Position numbers and translations under genes: made by a program
The notes under the pieces: generated by a model
Told to the model about the DNA's origin: nothing
Seen by the model: only the letters and a program-made list of their open reading frames with translations
The model's database searches: none
In this document: in pieces, positions 23,853 through 34,983 of the stretch
Layout: every line of letters begins with the position of its first letter
Numbering within the stretch: position 1 is the stretch's first letter
Source of the DNA: Trichosphaerium sp. ATCC 40318
Taxonomy: Eukaryota; Discosea; Flabellinia; Trichosidae
Assembly: GCA_038496445.1 (NCBI GenBank)
Contig: JALMLS010000004.1
Span: 1 to 55,260 of the forward strand
Length of the DNA: 55,260 nucleotides
Direction: 5' to 3'

Positions 23853-24900
23853 ATGAGCGGAACACCTGTTTGCTTCGCCTGCGGGAAAAAAGTATACAAA
23901 CAAGAAGAACTACGGGCAGACGGGAGAGTGTTTCACAAAACATGCTTAAAATGCTCCGGTACGTCACCCGACTCCTTATGTTCCATGGAGTAAACAGCCT
24001 TGAACATTTGCAGAATTACCCACACGTGACTGATAGTGATATCTAACACAACTTTTTTTAGAATGTAACAACACGTTGAAGCTTGGAAACTACGCCTCCT
24101 TGCAAGGAAAGTACTATTGTAAGCCCCATTTCAAGCAGTTATTCCGTTTGAAGGGTAACTACGATGAAGGCACGTGTAGATCCTACAACGAAGTACCAGC
24201 GGAGAGGAGAGACTAACGGGGTTTTTGGCAGGTTTTGGAGGTACACAGCACAAAATGAAATGGGCCAATAAAGAGGCAGGAAAACCAGCAGGTACGCCAC
24301 TGATGAGTGTATCCAAGCTTTGCTTATACCCGAATAATAGAGCGAGCAAAAGAACAAACGGCTAGCGCTCCTGTAGACGCAAAAGAGAAGAAAAAGGCAG
24401 CAAAGCCTTCTTTCCATGGGTTAACGTTAGAGGACGTTGGTGCGTTGGTCTTTACTCTATTTTGTGTAACGACAATACCCTAACCTCATGAAGAACTGGC
24501 CCAACAAGCGTTTAAAAAATACGACACTAACGGTGATGGCGTTTTAAACAAAGAAGAGTTCCACAAGGCACGATATTTTGTTCCGTAAACGACGGTTATA
24601 ACGTCACGTGATGACTGCAGGCTTTACTTATGGGCGTCTTAGGTAATAGAAGAGGCAATGGCTAAGAAAGGCAAGAAGATGGGAAAAATACTCTTACGCA
24701 GGATTGCAGACATGCACTTTCAAGTACGAATACCCTCAACCTGGGTTTCTAGTGTATTCATTATGTACTAGCGCGCTGATGCAAACGGAGATGAAGAGCT
24801 TGATGAAGTTGAGTTCTTGCTTACATTCAACGAGATGCTACTTGAGGACGCGAAGAAGGAGGCAGCAGAAGCCAAGAAGCAAGCCGAAGCAGCCAAGTAA
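23853..24900 (+). CDS. LIM domain plus two EF-hands protein
   Basis: The N-terminal LIM zinc domain has CFACGKKVY, then [10 protein letters not shown], then [11 protein letters not shown], with all eight zinc ligands. [17 protein letters not shown] and KGNYDEGFGG closely resemble EPLIN/Xin-type actin-associated LIM domains. A Lys/Ala-rich linker follows, then two calcium-binding loops, [12 protein letters not shown] and [12 protein letters not shown], and a charged C-terminal helix rich in Ala, Glu and Lys. The likely role is a calcium-responsive cytoskeletal adaptor (inference). Two introns appear to use GC-AG borders (donors GCACGT after DE(G), and GCACGA after EFHK). Both are required to keep the frame. 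Confidence 0.88.
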
Positions 24901-25797
24901 ATGGTAGTAGATTTGCTTGTAAATAAACTATTTCCAACTGTCCCTTTCTGTACGGTTGTGCGTAAGAGTAATTTGAACACAAAAATTATCCAACTTTGGT
25001 TACAAACCGTAAATTACAACAGCACTTCTATTGAACTGAGCTACGCTAGCTAGCTCAAGTTACCCAAAGTTTACTCATCTTGTTAGAATTTTGGTTGTTT
25101 ATCAAAAATAGAGTCGTCTTGACCTTACAACTGGAGGCTAACGTGATAGTGCTTGCGTACGCAGCTCCATAAACAGCAAGTTTGGAAAACAAACTCCAGA
25201 AAAAGGATACTGAGGACTAGAATTTAGCCACAAACTACCGTACCGTATGTAAAAGTACTACGCATTGCGCTTTGCGCTGTAAGTACATATTTTGCTTAAA
25301 ACAATCCTACGCGAATATCTCTTGTGGAGAAGTGTATTCGTGTAGGATGCTCTAAGTAAAAGCACTTTTGTTTAGTAGTTCTGAGTTTGTCCATCTCATC
25401 TTGAGGTGCTGTTGATGTGTTGAGTTGGTTTAATGAAGTATTTGAGGGCAAAATATCTGCCAGTTTTTGGCTAGCAAGTTTGGATTTATTTGGTACACTA
25501 ACTCTTGTCTTTGGTAGCCAGCGCCTTGTGTCCTAGTATTGAGTTTTAAACGTATTAAAACAAGTACATCAAACTGTATTTTTGTTTCGAACAGTGTTCG
25601 AATATTTTGGTGATTTTCACGCGCCGTTGGCTTTCGTTTGTGACCGAATGTTGGGTGGCGGGTATCCCAGCAAAAGAGAACAGAGCTCTACTCGCTTGCA
25701 TTCCTTATTCATGAACGTATTTTTTTTCGAACAAAAACTGGTTTGTAGGAGAGGAAGGATTTATTTACATATTTTACATTTGTTTTGAGTATCTTCA
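24901..25797. other. Intergenic region with a long hairpin
   Basis: 897 bp without a convincing gene. It includes GCGCTTTGCGC-type microhairpins near 25265 and the 14-bp hairpin listed separately. The short plus-strand ORF near 25582 shows no family resemblance. Confidence 0.5.
25304..25348. repeat. Near-perfect hairpin
   Basis: ATCCTACGCGAATA (25304-25317) pairs with TATTCGTGTAGGAT (25335-25348), 13 of 14 bases plus a possible G-T pair, around a 17-nt loop. It lies in noncoding DNA, so it could be a structured RNA, a regulatory site or a remnant of a small mobile element. Confidence 0.75.
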
Positions 25798-26136
25798 TTA
25801 TTTAAACACCGAATAGCGTAAAAAATAGTTGTTTGGTCTTTTTTTCTTTGATTGAGATAGCGTCTTTTTCGTGTTTTTTGATCGATTTTTGGTTGATTTG
25901 TTGTTTGGTTTTTGTGCGTTTTGGATGATGGTAGCATAAGCTACTGGCATCTGATCAAAGGTATGAATAGGTGCCTTCCTGGGACACGGCCGTGTTCGTG
26001 GTTTTACAAAGTAAGTTTGTTGATTTATGCATAAAGTGTCATATGCGCGTTCTGTTCTACACTGTTGGACCTTTGCCTTGTGATTATGATAGCTCTTTGA
26101 TCTTACTAAAGCTTTAGATATTGCGTTTCTTAGCAT
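25798..26136 (-). CDS. Small basic hypothetical protein
   Basis: Intact 112-residue ORF, strongly basic. The N terminus (MLRNAISKALVRSKSYHNHK) resembles a mitochondrial targeting helix. The C-terminal third is Lys/Asn/Ser-rich and looks disordered. No family is recognised. Length and composition make it plausible, but it could be a chance ORF. Confidence 0.35.
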   Translation of the reverse strand: MLRNAISKALVRSKSYHNHKAKVQQCRTERAYDTLCINQQTYFVKPRTRPCPRKAPIHTFDQMPVAYATIIQNAQKPNNKSTKNRSKNTKKTLSQSKKKRPNNYFLRYSVFK

Positions 26137-26430
26137 TTGTTGTTATGCCAGGGTGTCAATGTTAAAATGATGTTAAGGCAGGTTTTATAACAAGTCACTT
26201 TTTTCAATCAAGAATATCAATCACATTTCAATCAACCTTTTCAATCAACAATTATGTTAATAATAGTCATGGAGCAACGACGTTTTGTAAAACGCCACTT
26301 TTAGATTGAAAATTTGGGTGTAACTCAATCATCAACTATTTTTGGAGGTTCAACAAAAAAGCGTTATAAAGTTTGTATTTCGAGTACACCGAACCAAAAA
26401 TACAGTCAAACTAAATTTATTATGGAAACT
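26137..26430. repeat. CAATCA-rich stretch
   Basis: Noncoding DNA with repeated TTCAATCA/TATCAATCA motifs, five within about 60 bp around 26200-26255 and another near 26325. Function unknown. Confidence 0.5.
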
Positions 26431-29400
26431 TTAAAGGAGTAAATCCTTATTTCCGTATTCATATTGGTTAATGTACTGCCCAAGGGCCCAAACAGAAAAT
26501 GCGTTCTTGTAGCCTGAGTATGAAATACCACAATCTAGAATACAAGTTAACTTCACGAAGCCTCATTAAAAAAGAGACACTTTGATTGAATGCTCTCCTT
26601 TCTGAAACGTACTGTAATTGAAAACACCAATAATGCCTTGTTGTTGATAATCTCCATTAGCCAATTGCCTTGCACAAAGCCATCGAATACCACGCTCAAC
26701 AGCATCTTTATGTTCAGGGAAAGACGCTGTCATTAGAGCAAGAACAGCCCAGCTTGTGCTTACAACATGACCTTCTTTGTAGCCAACATACACGCGATCT
26801 GCGCACGACTAAAAAAGCAATGTAAGTATGTAATGCAAAGATAAACACGTCACTTACCTTAAAATCTTCGCCCCAAGAACCGTCTTTTGCTTGCTTGCTC
26901 AAGATGAAATCTAAGGCTTTTCTTACTTCTTTGGAATCTCTTTGGCCCGCAGTACATAATGCGCCTACGCCAAACCATGCTGCATACATAAAGCAGACAC
27001 CTAATATGATACACGTTAGACGGAAGTACATTTATTGGTTGTTCACTGAATGACTTTAAAATCGCGTATACGCACCCCAGCATCCATGCCAAGAGCCATC
27101 AGGTCTTTGATTCGCTTTCAAAAATTTAGCAGCACGTGAGACTGCACGACTAAGACAAATGTCAGGAACCTAGTTCATTCAAAAATAGAAAAACCGTACT
27201 CAATCTCAGCTGTTCTGTGGGTTGGGTATCGCTCTTTAAAGTGACACAAAGTCTTAATACAAGCTCCAGAGCACTCTGTGTATGAGTAATCAATCATAAT
27301 ACCATCTACATTGAGATTAATTCAAGCAAACTTTCCAAAAACTGACAAACATACCGAAACAATCAGCTGGGTTGAGCCACTCCAAGAAACTGTAAGAACG
27401 CGCTGGTTCGTATGAAGGGAACCCTCCGTCAGAATTTTGGTAACTTAATAGTACATTTACAGCCTATTCAAATTTTATAAGAGAAGCGTAAACTTTGTGG
27501 GTACGCACATCAAAGAATCTTTGATCAGAAATTGTGTTTTCACATTGTCCTGGGAAAAGCTCTTGTAAGAGCAACGAAGCTGCTAGACCTTCAGAAGTGC
27601 AATCTGAAATAGGCCATCCATGTTGCCTTGTAGAGAATGGCCAAGCTCCCTTCCTGGAAAGCATTAAAAAAATGAACAAATAAATACAAAAGAGGAGCTT
27701 TGCGTTGTCAAAACAAGGCGCTTGCATAACGACGTACGAGATATGTCTGAAATATTTTGCGCGTTCTGGGTTGTTACGTAATACTTGAGTTATTTCTAAA
27801 TAGTGATGACCCTTCTTGATGATTTCAGGGAAGTTTTCTCCAAGACCTGTTATTTATTAATAAAAAATGTAACACCAATACTGGTAACGTGCCACTGTGC
27901 GCAATTGCTTGCAGTGTGAATGCGGTATCCCAAAGTTGAGATCCATTATATCCTTGCATTTTCATACCATCACCAGAAATCCTAAATTAACTGTCAAAAA
28001 CCAAGCCAACTAGGAAAAATTGCATTTTAACGCACCACAAGTAGTCCTTAACACGTTTCTGATGTTCCTTGAACGCATCTGATTCTCCGTCACTCGCAAA
28101 ATACTCACAGAGCATATCCAACGCTACAGACTCAAGATTAGAACGAACAAGAAACGCAAAAAAACAATTAAAAAAACCGAGTTTACCTTTGTTGACAGGT
28201 CCAATGTCAATATAGTTTGTTTCTCTATCTTCATATCGTATGTGATCAATAGCTCTATCAAGGGAGTATGATCTAAACCACTGAAGAGGGCATTGCTCAT
28301 AGATAGACAAAACATTAAACGCAAATTTACGAACCCAGGCCATGCTTGAGAATGCGTCTTTGTACCTAGAAACAGTATCAACATGTTGTGCGCTTTGCTA
28401 AAAAAATATTTGTTCACTTACGCATCTTGTCCGTAAACTGTCCAGCGATATTTACTCCAAGCAATTTTTTCATAAGGTTCAACGTATAATTCTTCTCTTA
28501 GGGCTTTTACGATATCTGTTTGAGGTGCATGGAATCTGTTACCATAAATATAAGCCATTGGAAGGTATACTACCCTACAGTGACACCACCTTGTTTCCAA
28601 ATTAGTCGAATTCTCAAAAAATCAAAAAAAAAGACTGCACAAGTTGCTATGTCGTACCATCTGCCGGGATGAACTATGAGCCAGTATGGTAGACCCCATA
28701 GCTCAGGTGGAATTGGATTCAAAGCACCAAAATCCATGACATTGAGCGCAGAGAGCCAGAATTTACCCCAAGAAGGAATTGATACCACACCACCTGCGTA
28801 AAAAAGTTAACGTCAAAATGAAAAGCAAGCGTTGGATTTGTTTGCAGCTTTTTTAAAATGAGTAATTTACCTTTATCTTTGATCCATTTCCTAGCTACAA
28901 CAAGCCTTTCATCGTCTTTATCAAGGCCCAATAACCGCATAGCGACATAGTTCATTCCTGTACCGAACATAGTAGAAGGTGACTCTGTGTGCCTGTATTT
29001 TGTGTCAATAGTTCGTCAAGTTGTCACAATAACGTAAATTGTACAAAAATAATGCGTACAGTCCCCAACCGCCATCCTCTCGTTGGTAGTTTGTAAGATA
29101 ACGTATCATTTCGCGTTTAAATTCCGGTTCAAGGGTAGTGTTGGAAATGTAGCAAGATATGATGATACCAGGCATGAGAAATAAAGGACCTATGTACGGT
29201 TTTAGCATTTTTACGCGTAACAATTAGGAAAGAATTTTAAACTCTATTTAATGAGTTGTACCGCCATAATCGTTCGCCCAGTGGCCATCTTCAGTCTGTA
29301 TTTTGCCGAGGAAGTTGATAGCGTTAGAACAGTAATCGCTCACTGTTTTGGCCTTTGGAAGCGCTGGCGCTTCTTTGCTCTGTGTTTTAAATCAATTTTG

Positions 29401-29657
29401 TTGGTTTTACACTAACTTACAATGTCTAAGCCCAAAAAGTACTTCTCGTAGGTACTCTGGTCTTCAGGGGACTGGTTTTCGCGATATTCCCATACTTGGC
29501 GACCACGATCAATGTGAAGCTAGAAAAGCGCCGTATAAATACCAACGGGGCTATGTAGCGTGCGTACCTTCCACTTTGTTAAATCTGTCTTTTCAGCGCA
29601 GTTCTCATCTTTGTAATTGATGTTATCAGGTAAATAAGCTCGTGGTACGTTTGCCAT
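26431..29657 (-). CDS. Cycloartenol-synthase-type oxidosqualene cyclase
   Basis: Cyclises 2,3-oxidosqualene to a sterol precursor in the ER. About fifteen introns. Diagnostic sequence: the catalytic motif is DCTSE in [13 protein letters not shown] (the family consensus is DCTAE), and QW motifs include [11 protein letters not shown] and a C-terminal [13 protein letters not shown]. The three residues that separate cycloartenol from lanosterol synthases all have the cycloartenol state. Tyr is in [12 protein letters not shown] (Arabidopsis Tyr410), His is six residues before the catalytic Asp (His477) and Ile two before it (Ile481). Lanosterol synthases have Thr, Cys and Val there. The start [10 protein letters not shown] and the stop at 26431 give the usual ~750-residue length. 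Confidence 0.93.
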
Positions 29658-29869
29658 GGTGCTGTGTAATGACTGTTATAGTGCACAAGTCGTTACGGGG
29701 TCAACAAACAGCCGAAAGCACAAAAAGTAAGAATAAAAAAGGAAAGAAGGTTAAGTGGCTTGTGTTAAGGCGGTAGCGCGCTACGGTTGTTCACAAGGGA
29801 CTCACATACGTATCTCCCTCTGCATAGAACCGCGTAGCATTAATAAAAATTAAATTAAATCCTTGCGCT

Positions 29870-31410
29870 ATGAATACGATGCAGTGTAATGTTAAAGAAA
29901 CTGTGGAGAAGCTAAATTCGTTTCATGATCGCTTCACCGCGTCAGGGGATCCTACAAACGAAGTTGTACGGCCTTTTACAACCTGATTGCCATAAATAAC
30001 AATTGCTGAGCTAAAAACATCATAGGCTTCGCTTGTTTACGATGTGGCGTATAGATACGACTTCATGAAATGGAGAAAGCCAGAAAACGCTTCAAAAAAA
30101 GAAGAATTTTGCACTCTAGGTGGCGTGGAGGTCCTTATTCGTTTTTGTAAAGTAGATGATGCTCGAATTAACGGTTTTGCCATGAGCGCGTTGTGGAACT
30201 ATGGCGAGGTAGCGTTGGTACTGGGTATTAGCACCCTAACATTATCGTAGAGCGAGAGCGAACGACGCTCTATTGTAAAAGCAGGGGCCTCAGAAGTAAT
30301 CGCAGCGTTCCTTACTTGCGATAATACAAATAAAGCGCGCTCTGCTTGTGGTTTACTTTGGAATCTCGTGGAGTTAGAGGATTTTAAGATTCAAGTATTC
30401 AAGAACGGCCTACACCGCCATACAATCAACCTGGTGCGCATTATCGTACACTAGAGATAATTTACAACGGATTTATAGTTAAAGGAAGAAAAACTCTCAA
30501 CCTTACCAGAGAACCGATTGAGCTTTCTAGGATCCATTTTGGTAGGTACATTACAACACTTAGCAACACATCCAGATTACCGTGTTGACATTATTGATAG
30601 AGGTACAGCATAAATACATTCTTGCGCTGATCGCTATGTAGGCGGGTTGGCTTGTCTTGTCGATGTCTTGAAAGTCACTAAGTGGACAACTGCTAAAGCC
30701 AACTACATTCAATACAGAGCGTGTAAGTCTGAGCTTCCATTCAAATGCTAATTTCAAATGTAGGTTTAGCAGTTGCAAACCTACTCACTTGTGATCACAC
30801 GCAATGTAAGAATCCTCAAGATGCAATAGACGCTCATGATGCTTTGGATGCATTCGTGCAGGTACGAGAAAGCGTCTTTGATTGCATTATTGATACAATT
30901 TGTAGCGCGTTGGAACAGATTTTAAACTGTTTGACAATATTCAAGAAGAAGATAAATCACATGTTTATGCGAATGTAAAAAGTTTTCTAAAGATTGCAAG
31001 TAGTCCCGTTCTTGCTATATCAAGAGCAGGTGCTATGGGCGCTGCTATTTTATCGACAATGGAGCGCCACAAAGCTCTTATAGTGAAAGATAACTATGTT
31101 CAGACAATACTCAATTTATCTGTGTCTTCAGATGTTTGTACACGCAAATTTAGTTATATAGCTCTACAATATATAACAATAGACATATTACAAAAGTTTG
31201 CTACGTCTTTACAATGGAAGTCTATTTTTATAGTTGCGAAGAACAAAAAAGATCAAAAAGGTACAGAAAAACCTCATAAAATAACACTTTTCTTACACCT
31301 CATTTACGGTAGCGTTGACCACTTTCGCAGTTTTAGAGAAATTACCTTTAGAAATAAGAGAAAAAGTAAAAATAATAAGTGACATGATCGAGGGCTCCTC
31401 ACCAAACTGA
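29870..31410 (+). CDS. Armadillo-repeat protein
   Basis: About seven exons. Helical repeats typical of ARM proteins are visible: GGVEVLIRFCKVDD, NGFAMSALWNYGE, AGASEVIAAFLTCD, ARSACGLLWNLVE, GGLACLVDVL, SLAVANLLT. Repeats occupy most of the protein (about 400 residues). No other domain is seen. The final intron (donor within KDQK, acceptor before CGTTGACC) gives a smooth C terminus ending at 31410. Without it the frame runs to 31382 with a less natural sequence. ARM proteins are usually protein-interaction scaffolds, and the partner is unknown. Confidence 0.78.
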
Positions 31411-31667
31411 TACCAACTGTGTTGTTAGCGAATAATTGGTTGTATGTACATAAATACGCTTGAAATGCACTCATTCGTTACGCTGATTTCATAAAAAGTC
31501 AACAATTTGAAAAACAAAAGTTTTAGTACAACTATAGTGTGAACGGCGTAGATTATCACTTCTACAGCAAGGAAATAAGATTGTATACCTGCAGGGTGAA
31601 TAATAAACGAAGTAGCACCAAAAGGGCTCTAAACAACAGTAATTTTTATATACAGCGCTGTTTTACT

Positions 31668-32391
31668 ATGTCTCGGTACCTTAGACCATCAAAAAAGCGC
31701 AGAGTGGTATGTAATTAATTAATTTGCCCAAACTCGCACTAAGAGCTCGGTTTCGCCCACAAAAATGAAAAGTAACGGTCGCAAGCGCCCACATTTTTTT
31801 TTTTTGCCATTTTCCTCCCTTCAAAAGGCGAAAAGTAACTAAATTCTGAAAGTCTGGGTTACGCTGTGTGGTGGAGCTGATCACCCACCACACGACTGCC
31901 CGATTGTCCCCTGCAGGTGCTGAGACGAGAGTTTAGATCTGCTCTCTAAATGGCCTTGTGCCTTCCTGAACGCCGCGCCTTTGATTACCTCTCAAATCCC
32001 CCGCTAATAGGGAAGCTTTGTTTTTGTACTTTCTATCGAGAAACAAAAAAAAAAAAGCTCTAACGTAACATAGGATGACGAATTTACTGATGGACTTTTT
32101 CAACGGCTAGAAGAAAATTACAACGATAGTGTTGGTGCTATTCAGAAAATGAAGAAGAAATTTTCTGCTATTCAACAAGCCAATGACACTCTCACACAAC
32201 AAAATGAACAATTACAAGCTGACAAGAATTCTCTACAAGATGAGAACACCGTTCTCTCAACACAAAACACTGAGCTAAATAATGAAGTAAGACGGTTGCA
32301 AGAAGAGCTTACACGTGCTCATACAATAATGAGAACATATGCAGATTCTCACAGTGCTATTGTCGATGAAGTTGCAAGACTACAGCAATAA
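31668..32391 (+). CDS. Small nuclear coiled-coil protein
   Basis: Exon 1 (31668-31706) encodes 13 residues ending PSKKRRV, a classical monopartite nuclear localisation signal. It joins in phase to exon 2 (32074-32391), which encodes an acidic start (DDEFTDGLFQRLEENYND) and then a long coiled coil rich in Gln, Asn and Leu heptads (NEQLQADKNSLQDEN, EVRRLQEELTRAH). Total about 119 residues. The family is not recognised. It could be a structural component of a kinetochore or nuclear complex, which is speculation. The 367-nt intron is several times longer than its neighbours and contains a hairpin. Confidence 0.6.
31866..31893. repeat. Perfect hairpin inside a long intron
   Basis: GTGTGGTGG (31866-31874) pairs with CCACCACAC (31885-31893) around a 10-nt loop. 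It sits in a locally GC-richer block (about 31740-32000) of the 367-nt intron. It may be a structured RNA, but I cannot match it to a known snRNA or snoRNA. Confidence 0.7.
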
Positions 32392-32780
32392 AAAGACAAT
32401 ACAGAACAGCAAATAAATTTTTTCACATTTCGATAAACATTTGCAATTCGAATCTCGGTATGTCGCCTTGTGATTATTGAGTGAGTGCTTTTTTGAGCAA
32501 TAGTTTCTTTGTAAGCTTGGGACAACAATGTGAAACAAAGGTCTAATTCAAATGATCCTTGCCTTTGAGGCGTAAACACGAATATAGTTTATAATACGCA
32601 AAATCTGACCTTTCTCTTTGTGCCAAGATCATCTATTTGATATGACTTCAGTACATATTTGAACGTTCATTTAAAGGCTTGGCTTGTATAGTGTCAACAA
32701 TTGAAGAGTAAGTGTACAATCGTGTTGACCTAACTTGAAGATGTATCGTGCCCACATTCCTTTTTTTAGCACAAGATCTA
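32392..32780. other. Intergenic region, no feature recognised
   Basis: 389 bp between the coiled-coil stop and the secreted protein start. AT-rich, with no ORF or RNA that I can support. It presumably contains the promoter of the secreted protein gene. Confidence 0.5.
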
Positions 32781-33775
32781 ATGAGGGTCGCAACGCTTGT
32801 TCTTCTATTCGCATTAACCGCTTGCGCTATTGCAAAGTACTCAAAAACAGTGTGTTTCGTAATCTAACAATAATAGACCAACACCTGTCTGGGCTACCAG
32901 TTGGACAGCAAGATGGTCGCAAGCACTCGTAAATACTCAGTTCGGAAGCCCTGTTAACCCTGGTCAGATCGCGGACGTTTGGTACGTTGATTTAACCTAT
33001 TTTAGTTCGTTTAGAAAGTTGTATTTTCGCTTTCCAACGCTTTAAAAACGTAGGTACGACGCTAGCGTCGCTAAACAGCGTAACGACGTTGTTTTCGATG
33101 ATGGCAGGCCGTTAATGAGAGCGATATTCTCCGGTAACGTTGTCTACGAGATTTATCCGCACAACGACACGTGTGTGTCGTTTCCGTTAGGGTGCGTAAC
33201 TTTTAACCTCCATAAAAATTCTCCGTTAATATTCTCCTCTAGTTTTGGTCCACCACGAACAAACTGGATGACAAACGGTACCTATGTAGCGTCTTCTTAC
33301 ATTCACCTTCAGAATGGGTAAGTATCTTCAAAAATAAACAATCACGTGCCCAAATAAAATGCTTTTTTTTCTGAAGAAAATAGTTAACGGTTTGTTCAGG
33401 TCATTCATATGGGCTGATCAGTGGACAAAGGAAGGGTAAATCTAGTTTTCTCTGGAACCTATACTGCGTTATGACTAATACAAGTGTAGGCCGGCAGGGT
33501 TCCATAACTTCAACTCTTTTTGGCGTGAAAATGAGATACTAAGGCTATGGGCACCTAGAGATCCGGTGACCTTCGTTGTCAACGAATGGCTTTCCTTTAG
33601 GTAAGTCTTGGTGAAAGTTATGAGACTTACCTACAATAGGAAACAAACGATTGAATCATCTGTATTCGATGTACCTAGTTATTGTAAAAAGCCCACAGGA
33701 GTAGTGACAATATCATCAGGCCCAAAAATTCTTCCAAAAAGCCTTGCGGATGCTGGCATTTTGATGCTGTACTAA
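32781..33775 (+). CDS. Secreted protein, possibly ependymin/LolA-like fold
   Basis: A clear signal peptide, MRVATLVLLFALTACAIA, is followed by about 230 residues after removal of six short introns. The mature part has WSQALVNTQFG, ADVWYDASVAKQRNDVVF, HNDTCVSFPLGC, two NGTY/NDT-type glycosylation sites and a C-terminal SSVFDVPSYC. The pattern of a WYD-type strand, a Cys pair and a final PxYC resembles ependymin-related and LolA-like secreted proteins common in protists. This is a weak structural guess. Probably extracellular or lysosomal. Confidence 0.7.
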
Positions 33776-33962
33776 ATAAACACAATGTTGTCACTCTTCT
33801 CGAAACAAGACCAAACCATCCTTATGAGAACATAGTAGGTAAAAACTGTGTAAATGAGCGTATACTATTTGCTTGGGGACAGAAATAAAACGTTGATTAG
33901 TTGGTAATTGGGTTTTTTTATGTATTTTACAATGTGCTATTTTACAAAAAATTGAGTGTAGC

Positions 33963-34983
33963 TCAAAGACTCTTCTTCACTTGTTTCTTGAACTCCTCAT
34001 TACTTAGAGCATTAGATATGAAAGGAAGTTTTATCAACTCGTCAATTGTTGGTGTATCCGTTAGGTTCAAGCAGCGATCGACAAATCGGACAAAGTCTTT
34101 GCTAACCCATTGTTTATCAGTAAATACTTGATAAGCCTTTGTTGTTATTCTTCCACTTTCTTCAAAAACGTTTGCATTGTTTTCCATAATAGGCAAGCTT
34201 TCATCGGAGTCCATGGCAAGTTGCATAGCCATCATTCCAATGGCATAGATGTCACTCGATTCGGTGTATCCAGAATCCTTAACGGTAGGTGGTACAAATC
34301 CATAGGTGCCATCAAATAGAGTATATCCTTCAATGTCAGAGATATAGCTTGCAATTCCAAAGTCAGTTAATTTAGGAACATATTCCTTCGTGATTAGAAT
34401 ATTTTCAGCCTTGATATCGCGGTGAATAATACCAGCACTGTGCAGTTTGGATACCGCATTAAGTGTGGCTTTGACAATAGTTGCAATAGCCTCTTCTTCC
34501 AAGTCTTCTAAGTGCTCAGCATCACAAAGTGCCCTTGGTGTTACCAGTGCGGCGTCACTGCCATTTTCGATAAAATCTACCGGTTCGAGAATGTTCTCAC
34601 AAGATACAACTCGAGACAACTCGAATTCAGTTTTCTAGACAATAAGAGTTAGAACCAACGAAAAACGAGGAGAAACAAGAAAACCAAAAAAGGAGAAATG
34701 AAAAAACGCTTCGAAAAGAGCTTGTTCTATTTAGTTGAGTGTGAGGACGTACCAGTACTCTAACCATGGTTCTGCAACGGGCTCTGCTCTTTCCAGTAGA
34801 ATCAACTACTTTAGCTGCAAGCTTAGCCCCGCTTGTCCTGTCGTGTGCTTTAAACACAGAACCACAAGCGCCTTCGCCAAGTTTAGACTTCTTGACTTTA
34901 ATACCTCGTTTAGGAGTCCTGCCAATGATGCGGTTGAAGAAAGATCGTGTGCATCGTGATACGGAAGAAAGTAGTTTAGACAT
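33963..34983 (-). CDS. Serine/threonine protein kinase
   Basis: About 320 residues in two exons. Glycine loop LGEGACGSVFKAHD, ATP-anchoring Lys in KLAAKVVD, catalytic HRDIKAEN, DFG and a shortened activation region (LFDGTYGFVPPTV). DIYAIGMMAMQL follows in place of the usual DxWSLG. The kinase domain reaches almost to the C terminus. The HRDIKAEN motif is STE/CAMK-like, but the subfamily is unclear. The N terminus (MSKLLSSVSRCTRSFFNRIIGR) is basic and hydrophobic and resembles that of the neighbouring small protein at 36222-36572. Confidence 0.9.

Noticed and set aside
26431-29657. Lanosterol synthase
   Set aside because: The Tyr/His/Ile residues match cycloartenol synthase rather than the Thr/Cys/Val of lanosterol synthases.
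31861-31900. U1 snRNA stem-loop
   Set aside because: TGATCAC next to paired GGTGG-type sequence briefly resembles U1 stem-loop I, but the 5' ACTTACCT region and the other stems are absent.
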